Below are positions 1 through 14,992 of a DNA stretch of 64,000 nt, piece after piece. The position numbers and the translations under genes are program-made. Source of the stretch: Aureimonas psammosilenae (GTDB lineage: Bacteria > Pseudomonadota > Alphaproteobacteria > Rhizobiales > Rhizobiaceae); assembly GCF_009176975.1 (NCBI RefSeq), contig NZ_WEZG01000007.1, positions 124,001-188,000 on the forward strand. Reading direction: 5' to 3'. The notes beneath the pieces were generated by a model, which worked only from the letters and a program-made list of their open reading frames with translations, was not told where the DNA came from and did no database searches. Within the stretch, counting starts at the first letter, position 1. Each line of letters opens with the position of its first letter.

Positions 1-80
1 CCGCGCCGGCCTGTTTGGGCAAGCCCTTCCGCGCCAGCGCCTGATCCTTTATCCGCCTTGTTCCAAAGGGAGTTTCATCC

Positions 81-1166
81 ATGATCCAGTTCACCCGCCG
101 CCGGCTTCTCGGCACCGGCGCCGCCCTCGGCCTGACCACCGTCCTGCCGGGTCTGGCGGGCGCGCAGGAGAAGAAGGAGAAGGTCAAGGCGGCCTTCGTG
201 TATGTCGGCCCGGTCGGCGATTTCGGCTATTCCTTCGCCCACGACCAAGGCCGCAAGTTCCTGGCTGAGAAGCTCGGAAACAAGGTCGAAACGAGCTTCG
301 TCGAGAACGTCGCCGAGGGCCCGGACGCCGAGCGCGTCATCCGCCGCCTCGCGCAGGAAGGCAACGATATCGTCTTCGCCACCTCCTTCGGCTTCATGGA
401 GCCGACGGTGAAGGTGGCGCGGGCGTTCCCCAAAGTCGCTTTCGAGCATGCCACGGGCTTCAAGACGGGGAAGAATCTCGGCATCTACAATTCGCGCTTC
501 TATGAAGGCCGCGCCGTTCTCGGCACCATCGCTGGCATGATGTCGAAGTCGAACAAGGGCGGCTATGTCGCGTCCTTCCCGATCCCCGAAGTGGTGATGG
601 GCATCAACGCCTTCACGCTCGCCGCCCGCAAGGTGAAGCCGGACTTCCAAACGAGCGTCGTGTGGGTCAATTCCTGGTACGACCCGGCAAAGGAATCCGA
701 CGCCGCCAAGGCGCTGATGGACCAGGGCGCCGACGTGATCACGCAGCACACCGATTCGCCCGGCCCGCTTCAGGCCGCCGAACAGCGCGGCGCCATCGCC
801 TTCGGTCAGGCCTGGGACATGACGAGCTTCGCGCCCAACGCCCACATGACCGCGATCGTCGATCATTGGGGGCCGCATTACGTGTCGGCCGTCCAGGCCC
901 TTCTCGACGGCACCTGGAAGGCGGGCGACGTGTGGGGCGGCATGAAGGAGGACTTCGTGGAGATGTCCCCCTGGAACCCGAAGATGCCGAAGGAAGTGCA
1001 GGACGCCGCGCAGAAGATCGTCGACGGCACCAAGGACCGCTCCTACAAGGTCTTCACCGGCCCCATCAAGGACCAGTCGGGCGCCGAGAAGATCGCCGCC
1101 GGTCAGGTGGTTCCGGACGCGGATCTGCTCAAGATGGACTGGTACGTTGAGGGTGTCCGTTCCTGA
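81..1166 (+). CDS. BMP-family ABC transporter substrate-binding protein (probable purine/nucleoside binder)
   Basis: 361-residue periplasmic binding protein of the basic membrane protein (PF02608) family, the family that binds nucleosides and purines for ABC uptake. The N-terminus has a twin-arginine-like signal (TRRRLLG at residues 5-11, then a hydrophobic stretch ending near LAGAQ). The mature part shows the family pattern: an AFVYVGPVGDFGYS start, a VIRRLAQEGNDIVFATSFGF segment and a distal ITQHTDSPG segment. The start is set by a good ribosome site (aaaggga) 8-14 bases upstream. No permease or ATPase is in the window; they may lie upstream of position 1. The puuD-guaD genes downstream suggest a purine such as urate, guanine or a nucleoside as ligand, which is inference. 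Confidence 0.85.
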   Translation: MIQFTRRRLLGTGAALGLTTVLPGLAGAQEKKEKVKAAFVYVGPVGDFGYSFAHDQGRKFLAEKLGNKVETSFVENVAEGPDAERVIRRLAQEGNDIVFATSFGFMEPTVKVARAFPKVAFEHATGFKTGKNLGIYNSRFYEGRAVLGTIAGMMSKSNKGGYVASFPIPEVVMGINAFTLAARKVKPDFQTSVVWVNSWYDPAKESDAAKALMDQGADVITQHTDSPGPLQAAEQRGAIAFGQAWDMTSFAPNAHMTAIVDHWGPHYVSAVQALLDGTWKAGDVWGGMKEDFVEMSPWNPKMPKEVQDAAQKIVDGTKDRSYKVFTGPIKDQSGAEKIAAGQVVPDADLLKMDWYVEGVRS

Positions 1167-1231
1167 CGGGACGGGTTTCCATCACGACCTTTGCCGCCGC
1201 GACATCGCGGCGGTGACCTGAAATCAACGAA

Positions 1232-1262
1232 CGGGCGCTTCCTCGAAAGACGAGGGCGCCCG
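1232..1262 (+). terminator. Hairpin after the BMP gene, possible terminator
   Basis: Composite inverted repeat: CGGGCGC (1232-1238) pairs with GCGCCCG (1256-1262), and inside it CCTCG (1241-1245) pairs with CGAGG (1251-1255) around a five-base loop. Only a short GTTTG follows, so termination is likely but weak. A second perfect stem lies just upstream (1194-1202 with 1205-1213). Together they suggest the binding protein and puuD are separate transcripts or differentially expressed. Confidence 0.45.
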
Positions 1263-1341
1263 GTTTGACGAGATCCAACGGATCGCTTGCGTTTCGCGCG
1301 GTCGCCTGTCGCTCGTCCTTCAAGGAACGGCAAGGCATCTC

Positions 1342-2589
1342 ATGTGGACCTATTTCTATGATTGGCTGAGCTTCGCGGTGCGATGGCTCCATGTCGTCAC
1401 CGCCATCGCCTGGATCGGCTCGTCCTTTTATTTCATCGCCCTCGATCTCGGGCTCCGCAAGCCGCGCGGGCTGCCTGAAGGCGTCGGCGGCGAGGCGTGG
1501 CAGGTCCATGGCGGCGGCTTCTACCATATCCAGAAATACATGGTCGCCCCGCCGCACATGCCGGAGGACCTGACCTGGTTCAAATGGGAAAGCTACGCCA
1601 CCTGGCTTTCCGGCGCGGCGCTCCTGTTTCTCGTTTATTATGTCGGCGCCGAGCTTTTCCTGATCGATCCGACGATCGCCGACCTGCCGGTCTGGGGCGC
1701 GAGCCTCATCGGCATCTCCGGCATCGCTCTCGGCTGGGTCGTCTACAACGCGCTCTGCAAGTCGCCTTTGAAGGCCAACGACACCGGGCTTCTGGCGGTG
1801 CTGTTCGTCTACGTGGTTCTGGCGAGCTTCCTGTTCGCGCAAGTCTTCTCGGGGCGCGGCGCGATGCTCCATACGGGCGCGATGATCGCGACCATCATGA
1901 CGGCGAATGTCGCGATGATCATCATTCCGAACCAGCGGATCGTGGTGGCGGACCTCAAAGCCGGGCGCATGCCGGCCGCGCATCTGGGCGCGGAGGCCAA
2001 GCAACGCTCGCTTCACAACAACTACCTGACGCTGCCCGTCGTCTTTCTGATGCTGTCCAACCACTACCCGCTCGCCTTCGCGACGGAGTGGAACTGGGCG
2101 ATCGCCGGGCTCGTGCTTCTGATGGGCGCGGTGATCCGCCATTACTTCAACACGCACCACAAGACCGGCCGGAACCTTTGGTGGTGCTGGGGCGTGGCGG
2201 GCTTGCTCTTCATCCTCGTGATGGCTCTGTCGGGCGCGCCGGGCTGGCGCGAGACACCGCCTGCTGCCGAGGCCGCCGAGGTCGAATGGACAAAGGACCC
2301 GCAACTGGCCCTCGCGAAGTCGGCCTTTTTCTCCGAGGCCGAATCCGTCGTGCAGTCGCGCTGTTCCATGTGCCATGCGCGCGCGCCGCTCTGGCCCGGA
2401 ATCGGTATCGCACCGCGCCACGTTTATCTCGAAACCGCCGCAGACATCGTCCACAACGCGCCCTTGATCGAGCGGCAGGCGGTCAGAAGCCATGCCATGC
2501 CGCCCGGCAACATCACCGGTCTGGAGCCGGCCGAGCGCGAGCTTCTCGCCAACTGGATCGCCTCGGGCAGCGGGAGCTACAGACCATGA
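1342..2589 (+). CDS. puuD: Urate hydroxylase PuuD (membrane urate oxidase with cytochrome c domain)
   Basis: 415-residue integral membrane protein that oxidises urate to 5-hydroxyisourate, passing electrons to the respiratory chain. About eight membrane segments occupy residues 10-315 (urate oxidase N domain, formerly DUF989), with the family start WTYFYDWLSFAVRWLHVVTA. The C-terminal domain is a class I cytochrome c with a CSMCH haem site at residues 341-345 and a likely distal Met in the AMPPGN segment. It overlaps the guaD start by ATGA, so guanine deamination and urate oxidation are translationally coupled. Xanthine dehydrogenase, which joins these two steps, is not in the window. Confidence 0.93.
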   Translation: MWTYFYDWLSFAVRWLHVVTAIAWIGSSFYFIALDLGLRKPRGLPEGVGGEAWQVHGGGFYHIQKYMVAPPHMPEDLTWFKWESYATWLSGAALLFLVYYVGAELFLIDPTIADLPVWGASLIGISGIALGWVVYNALCKSPLKANDTGLLAVLFVYVVLASFLFAQVFSGRGAMLHTGAMIATIMTANVAMIIIPNQRIVVADLKAGRMPAAHLGAEAKQRSLHNNYLTLPVVFLMLSNHYPLAFATEWNWAIAGLVLLMGAVIRHYFNTHHKTGRNLWWCWGVAGLLFILVMALSGAPGWRETPPAAEAAEVEWTKDPQLALAKSAFFSEAESVVQSRCSMCHARAPLWPGIGIAPRHVYLETAADIVHNAPLIERQAVRSHAMPPGNITGLEPAERELLANWIASGSGSYRP

Positions 2590-3965
2590 CGGACGCATCG
2601 CGCCGTATCGCGATCAAGGGCCGCGTCCTCTCCTTCGACGGCGGCCCGACCGACCGACCGACCCTTCACGAGGAGGGAATCGTCCTGGTCGAGAACGGCG
2701 TCGTCGCGGCCGTCGGCGCGGCGAGCGAGATCGCGCCCCATCTCGACCCGGAAGTGCGCGTCGTCGACCACCACCGGCATCTGGTGATGCCGGGCTTCAT
2801 CGACCCGCATCTCCACATGCCGCAGACCCAGGTGATCGGCTCCTTCGGCACCGAGCTGATGGAATGGCTGTCGAAATACACCTTCCCCGAGGAAAGCCGC
2901 TATGGCGACTACGACGTGTCGCGTGCCGCTTCCACCTTTCTCGTGGACGAGCTCCTTCGCAACGGCACCACCACGGCGGGCGTTTATTGCACGTCCCATC
3001 CCGGCAGCGTCGAGGCCTTCTTTTCGGAGGCCGAGCGGCGTCAGCTCCGCATGGTCGCCGGCAAGGTGATGATGGACCGCAACGCGCCGCCGCGCCTCCT
3101 CGACACGCCGGAGCGCGGCTACGAGGAATCCAAAGCCCTGATCCAGCGCTGGCACGGTGTCGGGCGTCTCGAATACGCGATCACGCCGCGCTTCGCGCCG
3201 ACCTCGACCGATGCGCAGCTCACCGCCACGGGGCTGCTGGCCGCCGAGCATCCCGATCTTCATATCCAAACGCACCTTTCCGAAAACCATGGCGAAATCG
3301 CTTTCGTCGCCGAGCTCTTCCCCTGGGCGTCGGATTACACGGCGGTCTACGAGCGCTTCGGTCTGGTGCGCAGGAAAGCCATGTTCGGCCATGCCATCCA
3401 CCTCGGCGAACGCGAGATGGCGGCGCTGGGGCAAGCGGAGGCGTCGGCGATCTTCTGCCCGACCTCCAACCTGTTTCTCGGTTCCGGCCTGTTCGATCTG
3501 GCGGGCGCGAGGGCTGCCGGCATCAAGGTCGGTCTCGCCACCGATATCGGCGGCGGCACGAGCTATTCCATGCTGCGGACGGCGGCGGAAGCCTACAAGG
3601 TGCTGGCCTTGAGGGGGCAGAAGCTCACCGCCTTCGAGGCCTTCCACATGATGACCGCCGGCAATGCCGAGGCCATGGGCCTGTCGGACCGCATCGGCCG
3701 TATCCGGCCGGGGATGGAGGCCGATCTCGTGGTTCTCGACACCCATGCCACCGCCGCGCTTTCCTGGCGCATGGAGCGGGTGCAGAGCCTCGACGAGGAG
3801 CTTTTCGCGCTGATGACCATGGGCGACGACCGCTCCGTGGTGGCGACCTACGCGCTGGGCAGGCGCGTCCACGATCGCCGCGCTTTTCAGGAAACGCCGC
3901 CCCTGCCGCCGAGCGGGGCGCCGGGCCTGAGCTTTTCCGCCGAGGAGATGGAGCAGCCGCAATAG
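2586..3965 (+). CDS. guaD: Guanine deaminase
   Basis: 459-residue amidohydrolase converting guanine to xanthine and ammonia. It carries the zinc HxH at residues 75 and 77 (PGFIDPHLHMPQ), the QTHLSEN segment with a further ligand region, GHAIHL, and the metal-binding Asp in TDIGGGTSYSM. The longer reading frame upstream overlaps puuD out of frame. The start at 2586 gives a normal-length enzyme beginning MTDASRR and an ATGA overlap with the puuD stop, so it is preferred. It belongs with puuD in a purine salvage/catabolism pair. Confidence 0.93.
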   Translation: MTDASRRIAIKGRVLSFDGGPTDRPTLHEEGIVLVENGVVAAVGAASEIAPHLDPEVRVVDHHRHLVMPGFIDPHLHMPQTQVIGSFGTELMEWLSKYTFPEESRYGDYDVSRAASTFLVDELLRNGTTTAGVYCTSHPGSVEAFFSEAERRQLRMVAGKVMMDRNAPPRLLDTPERGYEESKALIQRWHGVGRLEYAITPRFAPTSTDAQLTATGLLAAEHPDLHIQTHLSENHGEIAFVAELFPWASDYTAVYERFGLVRRKAMFGHAIHLGEREMAALGQAEASAIFCPTSNLFLGSGLFDLAGARAAGIKVGLATDIGGGTSYSMLRTAAEAYKVLALRGQKLTAFEAFHMMTAGNAEAMGLSDRIGRIRPGMEADLVVLDTHATAALSWRMERVQSLDEELFALMTMGDDRSVVATYALGRRVHDRRAFQETPPLPPSGAPGLSFSAEEMEQPQ

Positions 3966-4064
3966 GGCGATAAATCCTCGAGGCCCGCCGCGACAATCGC
4001 CGAGCGGTGCCTATGTGCTCCCTTCCTGAGGCCGGCTTCCACCGGCGCGGGCAGGGAGAGCGCG

Positions 4065-4913
4065 ATGCGGCTGGTGCGGTTCGGCGAGGCGGGCAAGGAG
4101 AAGCCCGGACTGATCGATGCGGAGAATGTGCTGCGCGATCTGTCCGGCGAGATCGACGATATCGCCGGCTCCCATCTCTCCAGAGCCGGGCTCGACAGGA
4201 TTCGCGCCCTCGACCCGAAAAGCCTGCCGAAGGCCGATCCTTCCCATCGCCTCGGGCCGCCGGTGGCCGGCACGACGAACTTTCTCGCGGTGGGTCGGAA
4301 TTATGCCGAGCACGCCGCCGAGACCGGCTCCGACGTGCCGACCGAGCCCTTGATCTTCAACAAGGCGATTTCCTGCATCATTGGCCCGCGCGACGATATC
4401 GTCATCCCGAAGGGCTCGAACTCCACCGACTGGGAGGTGGAACTGGCCATCGTGATCGGCGAGCGCGCGCTCAACGTTTCGCAGGCCGATGCTCTCGACC
4501 ATGTCGCAGGCTTCTGCCTTTGCAACGACGTGTCGGAGCGCGAATGGCAGAAAAATCGCGGCGGCCAATGGGTGAAGGGCAAAAGCGCCCCGACCTTCGG
4601 CCCGTTGGGGCCCTGGCTGGTGACGCGCGATGAGATCGAGGACGTCCAGGCGCTCGATCTCTGGCTCGACGTCAACAAGGAGCGCCGGCAAACCGGCACG
4701 ACCGCCGACATGATCTTCGGCGTCGCGCATCTCGTGTCCTATATCTCCGATTTCCTGGCGCTGCAGCCGGGCGACATCATCACCACCGGCACGCCGCCGG
4801 GCGTCGGGGCGGGGATGAAGCCGCCGCTCTTCCTGAAGGCTGGCGACATCGTGGCGCTCGGCGGCTCGCATCTCGGCGAACAGCGGCAGGTCGTGAAAGC
4901 TTACTCCGGCTGA
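4065..4913 (+). CDS. Fumarylacetoacetate hydrolase family protein
   Basis: 282-residue FAH-superfamily enzyme (COG0179), the group of C-C bond hydrolases, isomerases and decarboxylases acting on 2-oxo acids. An N-terminal cap starts MRLVRFGEAGKEKPGLI. The catalytic core has NYAEHAAE near residue 78, a DWEVELAIVIGE segment supplying acidic metal ligands, and TGTPPGVGAGM near the C-terminus. A strong Shine-Dalgarno (agggagag) precedes the ATG. Close homologues in Rhizobiales are sometimes labelled ureidoglycolate lyase, which would suit the purine genes upstream, but the sequence alone does not decide the substrate. It could equally belong to aromatic or sugar-acid catabolism. Confidence 0.85.
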   Translation: MRLVRFGEAGKEKPGLIDAENVLRDLSGEIDDIAGSHLSRAGLDRIRALDPKSLPKADPSHRLGPPVAGTTNFLAVGRNYAEHAAETGSDVPTEPLIFNKAISCIIGPRDDIVIPKGSNSTDWEVELAIVIGERALNVSQADALDHVAGFCLCNDVSEREWQKNRGGQWVKGKSAPTFGPLGPWLVTRDEIEDVQALDLWLDVNKERRQTGTTADMIFGVAHLVSYISDFLALQPGDIITTGTPPGVGAGMKPPLFLKAGDIVALGGSHLGEQRQVVKAYSG

Positions 4914-5037
4914 GCCGCAGATCGGCGGAGTTTTCCGCGCCGCAGCGCAACCCTCTGGCCGATCGCTCATTGCCCCATCAGTCCAGTCGCGCCGATTCCT
5001 CGGCGCGCTATCCATCGAACCGCGAGACGAGGTCTTG

Positions 5038-7089
<2,052 letters not shown>

Positions 7090-7210
7090 AGGCCTTCGAA
7101 CTTCGTGAGGCGGGAACGAAACACTCATCCCCGCCCTTTCCACCCCCATTCGTGACGCGCGATTTGCCGGTCCGGGCGCTGTCATCTGAACGGACCGAAC
7201 GGGTTTACCG

Positions 7211-10545
<3,335 letters not shown>

Positions 10546-10549
<4 letters not shown>

Positions 10550-12798
10550 GCGAGATCCAGACGACGGTTCATCACCATCCCGGCGACGAGGCCGTCTGGG
10601 CTCTGGAGCACGGCCGGCAATACGATCCCTTCGCGGTGCTGGGTCCACACGCGGCGGAAGGGGGCATGATCGTGCGCGCCTTCCGGCCGGGGGCGGAGTC
10701 GGCCGACGTGATCGATGCTTCCGGCAAGGTTCTGGCGCGGCTGGAAGCGATCGGGCACGGAGACCTGCATTCGGGCTTCGTGCCGGGCCTTGCCCAAGGT
10801 GACGCCTACCGTTTGCGCTACCACCACAAGGGCGTGGATTGGGAAGAGGAGGACGTCTACCGCTTCGGCCAGATTCTCGGTGCCCACGACGCCTACTATC
10901 TGTCGCAGGGCGTCCATAACCGTCTTTACGAGGCCTTCGGCGCTCATCCCTTCGAGATGGAAGGGGTGAAGGGCGTCAAGTTCGTGGTGCTCGCGCCCGA
11001 CGCCCAACGCGTGTCCGTGGTCGGCCATTTCAACGGTTGGGACGGCCGGCGCCACGTGATGCGCTTCCGCCACGATTGCGGCGCATGGGAAATCTTCATC
11101 CCCGGCATCGCCAAGGGCGAGGTCTACAAGTTCGAGGTGATCGGCATTCGCGGCGACATGCAGCCGACGAAGCAGGACCCGGTCGGCTTCTTTCATGAGC
11201 AGGCGCCCTCCACGGCTTCCATCGTCTCCGGCCTCGTCGAGCATGACTGGAAGGACGACGAGTTCCGCGCGCAAGGGCCGGACTGGCAGGACGCCGGCAA
11301 GCCCGTTTCCATCTACGAGGTGCATCTGGGTTCCTGGCGGCGCGGCGACTGGAACGCCATGCTGGACTACGACCAGATCGCCGGCCAACTCGTGCCCTAT
11401 ATCAAGGACATGGGCTTTACCCATGTCGAGTTCCTGCCCGTTTCCGAGCATCCCTTCTACGGGTCCTGGGGCTACCAGCCGATCGGCCTTTTCGCGCCGT
11501 CCTCGCGCTACGGCACGCCGGAAGGCTTCGCGCGGCTGGTGGATGCGCTGCATCAAGAAGGCATCGGCGTCATCGTGGACTGGGTGCCCGGCCACTTCCC
11601 GACCGACGTCCACGGCCTTGCGCGTTTCGACGGCACGGCCCTTTACGAGCACCCGGACCCGCGCCGCGGCTTCCATCAGGACTGGAACACGCTGATCTAC
11701 GACTACGGTCGCACCGAGATCCGCAACTTCCTGTTCTCCAACGCGCTTTACTGGCTCGACCGCTTCCATATCGATGCCCTGCGCGTCGATGCGGTCGCCT
11801 CCATGCTCTACCTCGATTATTCGCGCAAACACGGCGAATGGGAGCCGAACATCTTCGGCGGGCGCGAAAACCTGGAAGCCATCGCCTTCCTGAAGGAAAC
11901 CAACGAACGGGTCGGCGGGCTGTATCCGGCGGCTTCGACCCATGCGGAGGAATCGACTTCCTTCCCGAACGTGTCGCGCCCGACCTATGCCGGCGGCCTC
12001 GGCTTCCATTTCAAATGGAACATGGGCTGGATGCACGACACGCTGCATTTCATGCAAGAAGACCCGATCAACCGGCGCTACCACCTGCACCACATGACCT
12101 TCGGCATGGTCTATGCCTATTCGGAGAACTTCATTCTGCCGCTCAGCCACGACGAGGTCGTCTACGGCAAGGGCTCGATCCTCAACAAGATGCCGGGCGA
12201 CCACTGGCAGAAGTTCGCCAACCTTCGCGCCTACTACGCCTTCATGTGGACCCATCCCGGCAAGAAGCTTCTGTTCATGGGCGGCGAGTTCGGGCAGTCG
12301 GCCGAATGGAACCACGACCAGTCGCTCGACTGGCACCTTCTCGAATATCCCGAACACCGGGGCGTTCAGCGGCTGATCCGCGACCTCAACACGATGTATC
12401 GCGAGATCCCGGCGCTGCATCAGCTCGATTGCGACCCGGCCGGCTTCGAATGGATCGACACGCAGAACGCCGAGCAGACCGTTCTGTCCTATCTGCGGAA
12501 AGACAGGGACGGTCGGTCGGTCGTGGTGGTCTGCAACTTCACGCCGTTGGTGCGCGAGAACTATCGCGTCGGCGTGCCGCACGAGGGATTCTGGGCGGAA
12601 CGGCTGAACACGGATGCAGAGATCTATGCCGGGTCCAATGTCGGCAATATGGGCGGCGCGGAGGCCGAAGACGTCTCTGCCAACGGACGGGAATGGTCGG
12701 TCTCGCTCACGCTCCCGCCGCTCGCTACCGTGGTTCTCGTGGCCGAAGAGAAACCCACCGCAGCCGTCACGCCACTGCCGGCCGCAGTCCTGATGTGA
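10546..12798 (+). CDS. glgB: 1,4-alpha-glucan branching enzyme GlgB
   Basis: 750-residue GH13 branching enzyme introducing alpha-1,6 branches into the glucan made by GlgE. It has two N-terminal carbohydrate-binding (CBM48-type) modules, the second around [20 protein letters not shown]. The catalytic residues are Asp415 ([17 protein letters not shown]), Glu468 (HAEESTSFP) and Asp536 ([11 protein letters not shown]). The length is typical of the long N1+N2 form. It overlaps the upstream treS by 4 bases. Its last 32 bases overlap the 3' end of the convergent diguanylate cyclase gene. Confidence 0.95.
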
Positions 12799-13957
12799 CC
12801 GGAGCGCCGCAAACCGGCTCGGCGCGTTCGAGCCGGTTTCGGCCATTGAACTTGGCGCGATAAAGCGCGGCATCGGCAAGCGCCACGAGACGGTCGAGGC
12901 CGACATCGCAGTCGCCGGAACTTGCGAGCCCGGCGCTGACCGTCACAGGCTCGGCGAAGCCCGGAAAAGCCAGTGTCGCTTCCCGTAATCTCGTCGATAC
13001 GGCGGCGGCCACCGTTTCGGGCCGCCGGGTTTGGTCGCCGGCCAGAAGCAGCGCGAACTCCTCGCCTCCGAGCCGCGCGACGATGTCCTGCGGCTGCGCT
13101 TCCGACTGGAGGATGCGCGCGAAGATCTTCAGCACTTCGTCGCCCGTTTGATGCCCGTTCCGGTCGTTGATCGACTTGAAGTGATCGAGGTCGAACACGA
13201 GAAGGTTGCAGCAGGCGCCGCGCTCGGCCGTGTCATCGAGAAGGCTCTGGCCCCGGCGGGAGAAAGCGCGGCGATTGTCGAGCCCCGTCAGGAAGTCGGT
13301 CTCGGACGCGGAAAACAAGCGGTGCTCGCTGCGCTCTCGCACGAGGGTCAGAAGCGCGGCCGGGCCGGTGGCGGCCCAAAGAAGACCTTCCACCATGATC
13401 GCGATCATGACGACGCCGTTGAACTGCGCGAGCGTCGAGCTGCCGAGAACCACGGCCAGGGCGCGGAAGGCATAGATCGATCCATGGATGGCGAAAAGCG
13501 TCTTGGCGAGCTGTTGCGAGGGATAGGGAGGCTGTCCGGGGCGCTCGCGCAACAGAGATGCGGCTCCAAGCGACAGCGCGGCCACAATGATGGAACCATA
13601 GGCTGTGCGAATGTCGATGTCCGCCTTCCATATCCATCCGAGCCAGATCACGAGGCTCGCGGCGAGGAGCGGTCCGCACCAGTTCGGCAGCTTGACCGCC
13701 ATGAAGCGGGCGATGCCGATGAAGATGAAGGCATAACCGAGCATCACGCCGAGATTGGCCAGCGCCAACGAGACGGCAGACGGCAGCGGTTGGATACGCA
13801 GGAAGCAGCCGAGGCCGATCACCGCGTAGCCCGAGGCCCACCAGAGGAATTCCGACCCGTTCGAGCCCTTCAGCCGGCGCTCCCAAAGGGTATGGAGCGC
13901 CGCGACGAAGGAAACGCCGCAGGTCATGTAGAAAAGTGTGATGACGTCGATGTGCAT
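12767..13957 (-). CDS. Membrane-bound diguanylate cyclase (GGDEF)
   Basis: 396-residue predicted c-di-GMP synthase of the inner membrane. Residues 1-210 contain about six transmembrane helices. The GGDEF domain spans about residues 225-380, with [12 protein letters not shown] at its start and the active-site loop as GGEEF ([14 protein letters not shown]). The inhibitory RxxD site expected five residues before the loop reads QPQD, so product feedback may be absent. The stop codon lies inside the 3' end of the convergent glgB. No EAL domain and no known sensory domain were recognised in the membrane part. Confidence 0.88.
   Translation of the reverse strand: MHIDVITLFYMTCGVSFVAALHTLWERRLKGSNGSEFLWWASGYAVIGLGCFLRIQPLPSAVSLALANLGVMLGYAFIFIGIARFMAVKLPNWCGPLLAASLVIWLGWIWKADIDIRTAYGSIIVAALSLGAASLLRERPGQPPYPSQQLAKTLFAIHGSIYAFRALAVVLGSSTLAQFNGVVMIAIMVEGLLWAATGPAALLTLVRERSEHRLFSASETDFLTGLDNRRAFSRRGQSLLDDTAERGACCNLLVFDLDHFKSINDRNGHQTGDEVLKIFARILQSEAQPQDIVARLGGEEFALLLAGDQTRRPETVAAAVSTRLREATLAFPGFAEPVTVSAGLASSGDCDVGLDRLVALADAALYRAKFNGRNRLERAEPVCGAPVTSGLRPAVA
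12811..12839 (+). terminator. Hairpin past glgB, lying inside the convergent GGDEF gene
   Basis: Perfect 11-bp stem: AAACCGGCTCG (12811-12821) with CGAGCCGGTTT (12829-12839) around a 7-base loop, 13 bases past the glgB stop codon. The T-tract is only three bases. It sits in the last codons of the minus-strand diguanylate cyclase, so this coding DNA probably also ends glgB transcription. Confidence 0.5.
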
Positions 13958-14074
13958 CGCCGAACCGATCTCCGCAACCTCAGCCTTCGCGGAAAATTCT
14001 CGCCATAGAGTTGCCGACGCCGGTGACTTCGAGACGTTGTCAACGAAACGCTAACGGGGCGGTGCCTTCCTCCT

Positions 14075-14992
14075 TTACGGCAGAGTGGCGCGATGCGCGG
14101 CTTCTTCCGCGACCGGAACCACATCCACCGCGTGGCGCGCCGCCTGGCCGCCCGAAGTCGTCACCACGCCGCCCATCGGCGCCACATCGGCATAGTCGCG
14201 CCCGAAGGCCGCGACGAGATGGTCGTTGCCGGCCGCGACGCCGTTGGTCGGATCGAACTGGACCCAGCCGAGAGCCTCGCCGAGCCAGACCGCGACCCAT
14301 GCATGCATGGCGTCGGCACCCGCAAGTCGCGGTCGGCCCGGCGGCGGATCGGTGCGAAGGAAACCGGAAACATAGGCGGCCGGCAGGCCGAGGCCGCGCA
14401 GCGCGAGGATCATCAGATGGGCGAAGTCCTGGCAAACGCCGCGCCGGCTTCGCAGCACCTCGTCCACCGGCGTATCGATGCCGGTTTCGCCGGAGGCGTA
14501 GGTGAAGCCCTCAAAGATCGCCTTCGTCATGTTGAGGGCGAGCCCGGCAGCATCGTTCAGGCTCGCGAAATCGCGGGCGAAGGCCCTGCTGGCAGCGCTT
14601 GGAACGATAAGGCGCGAAGCACCCCGGAAATGGATCGGCGAGGAGCCGCCCGTATCGCGGTAGCCAAGGGCCGAGGCAGCAACCGCTTCCCGCGACGGCG
14701 ACCCCGACAGGTCGGGAATCTGCCGCGACACGCGGATGCGCGCGGAAAGATCGGCTTCCAGCGTGTCATGCCGGTGGAGAATGGCGATGTGGTCGCAATG
14801 ATTGCCGAAGAAGTCGGCGGCGCGATGCGTTTCGTCGGGCTTGGGAGAAACGGTGAGATCCTGGCGCAGGACGTCCTGGTCGCGCGACGCGCGCAGCCGC
14901 ATCCGCAGCATATGGCGCGCTTCCTTCACGCCGACCGGATAATCGGCGGCGATCTGGAGGCGCACGTCGTAGAGCATGGCCTTCCCAGTCAT
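14075..14992 (-). CDS. Transglutaminase-like protein, third gene of the ATP-grasp/alpha-E unit
   Basis: 305-residue protein of the bacterial transglutaminase-like group (COG1305): an N-terminal all-beta domain (residues 1-130) followed by a papain-like fold with the triad Cys187 (RRGVCQDFAH), His230 (DAMHAWVAVW) and Asp247 (VQFDPTNG). The start at 14992 overlaps the stop of the upstream ATP-grasp/alpha-E gene (ATGA); a second ATG lies at 14977. No signal peptide, so cytoplasmic. Relatives are thought to act as peptidases or amide-bond-forming enzymes working with the ATP-grasp partner. The substrate is unknown. Confidence 0.9.
   Translation of the reverse strand: MTGKAMLYDVRLQIAADYPVGVKEARHMLRMRLRASRDQDVLRQDLTVSPKPDETHRAADFFGNHCDHIAILHRHDTLEADLSARIRVSRQIPDLSGSPSREAVAASALGYRDTGGSSPIHFRGASRLIVPSAASRAFARDFASLNDAAGLALNMTKAIFEGFTYASGETGIDTPVDEVLRSRRGVCQDFAHLMILALRGLGLPAAYVSGFLRTDPPPGRPRLAGADAMHAWVAVWLGEALGWVQFDPTNGVAAGNDHLVAAFGRDYADVAPMGGVVTTSGGQAARHAVDVVPVAEEAAHRATLP

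Noticed and set aside
7113-7135. GGAAC upstream of treS as a stress promoter
   Set aside because: No CGTT or GTT at 16-17 bases downstream.
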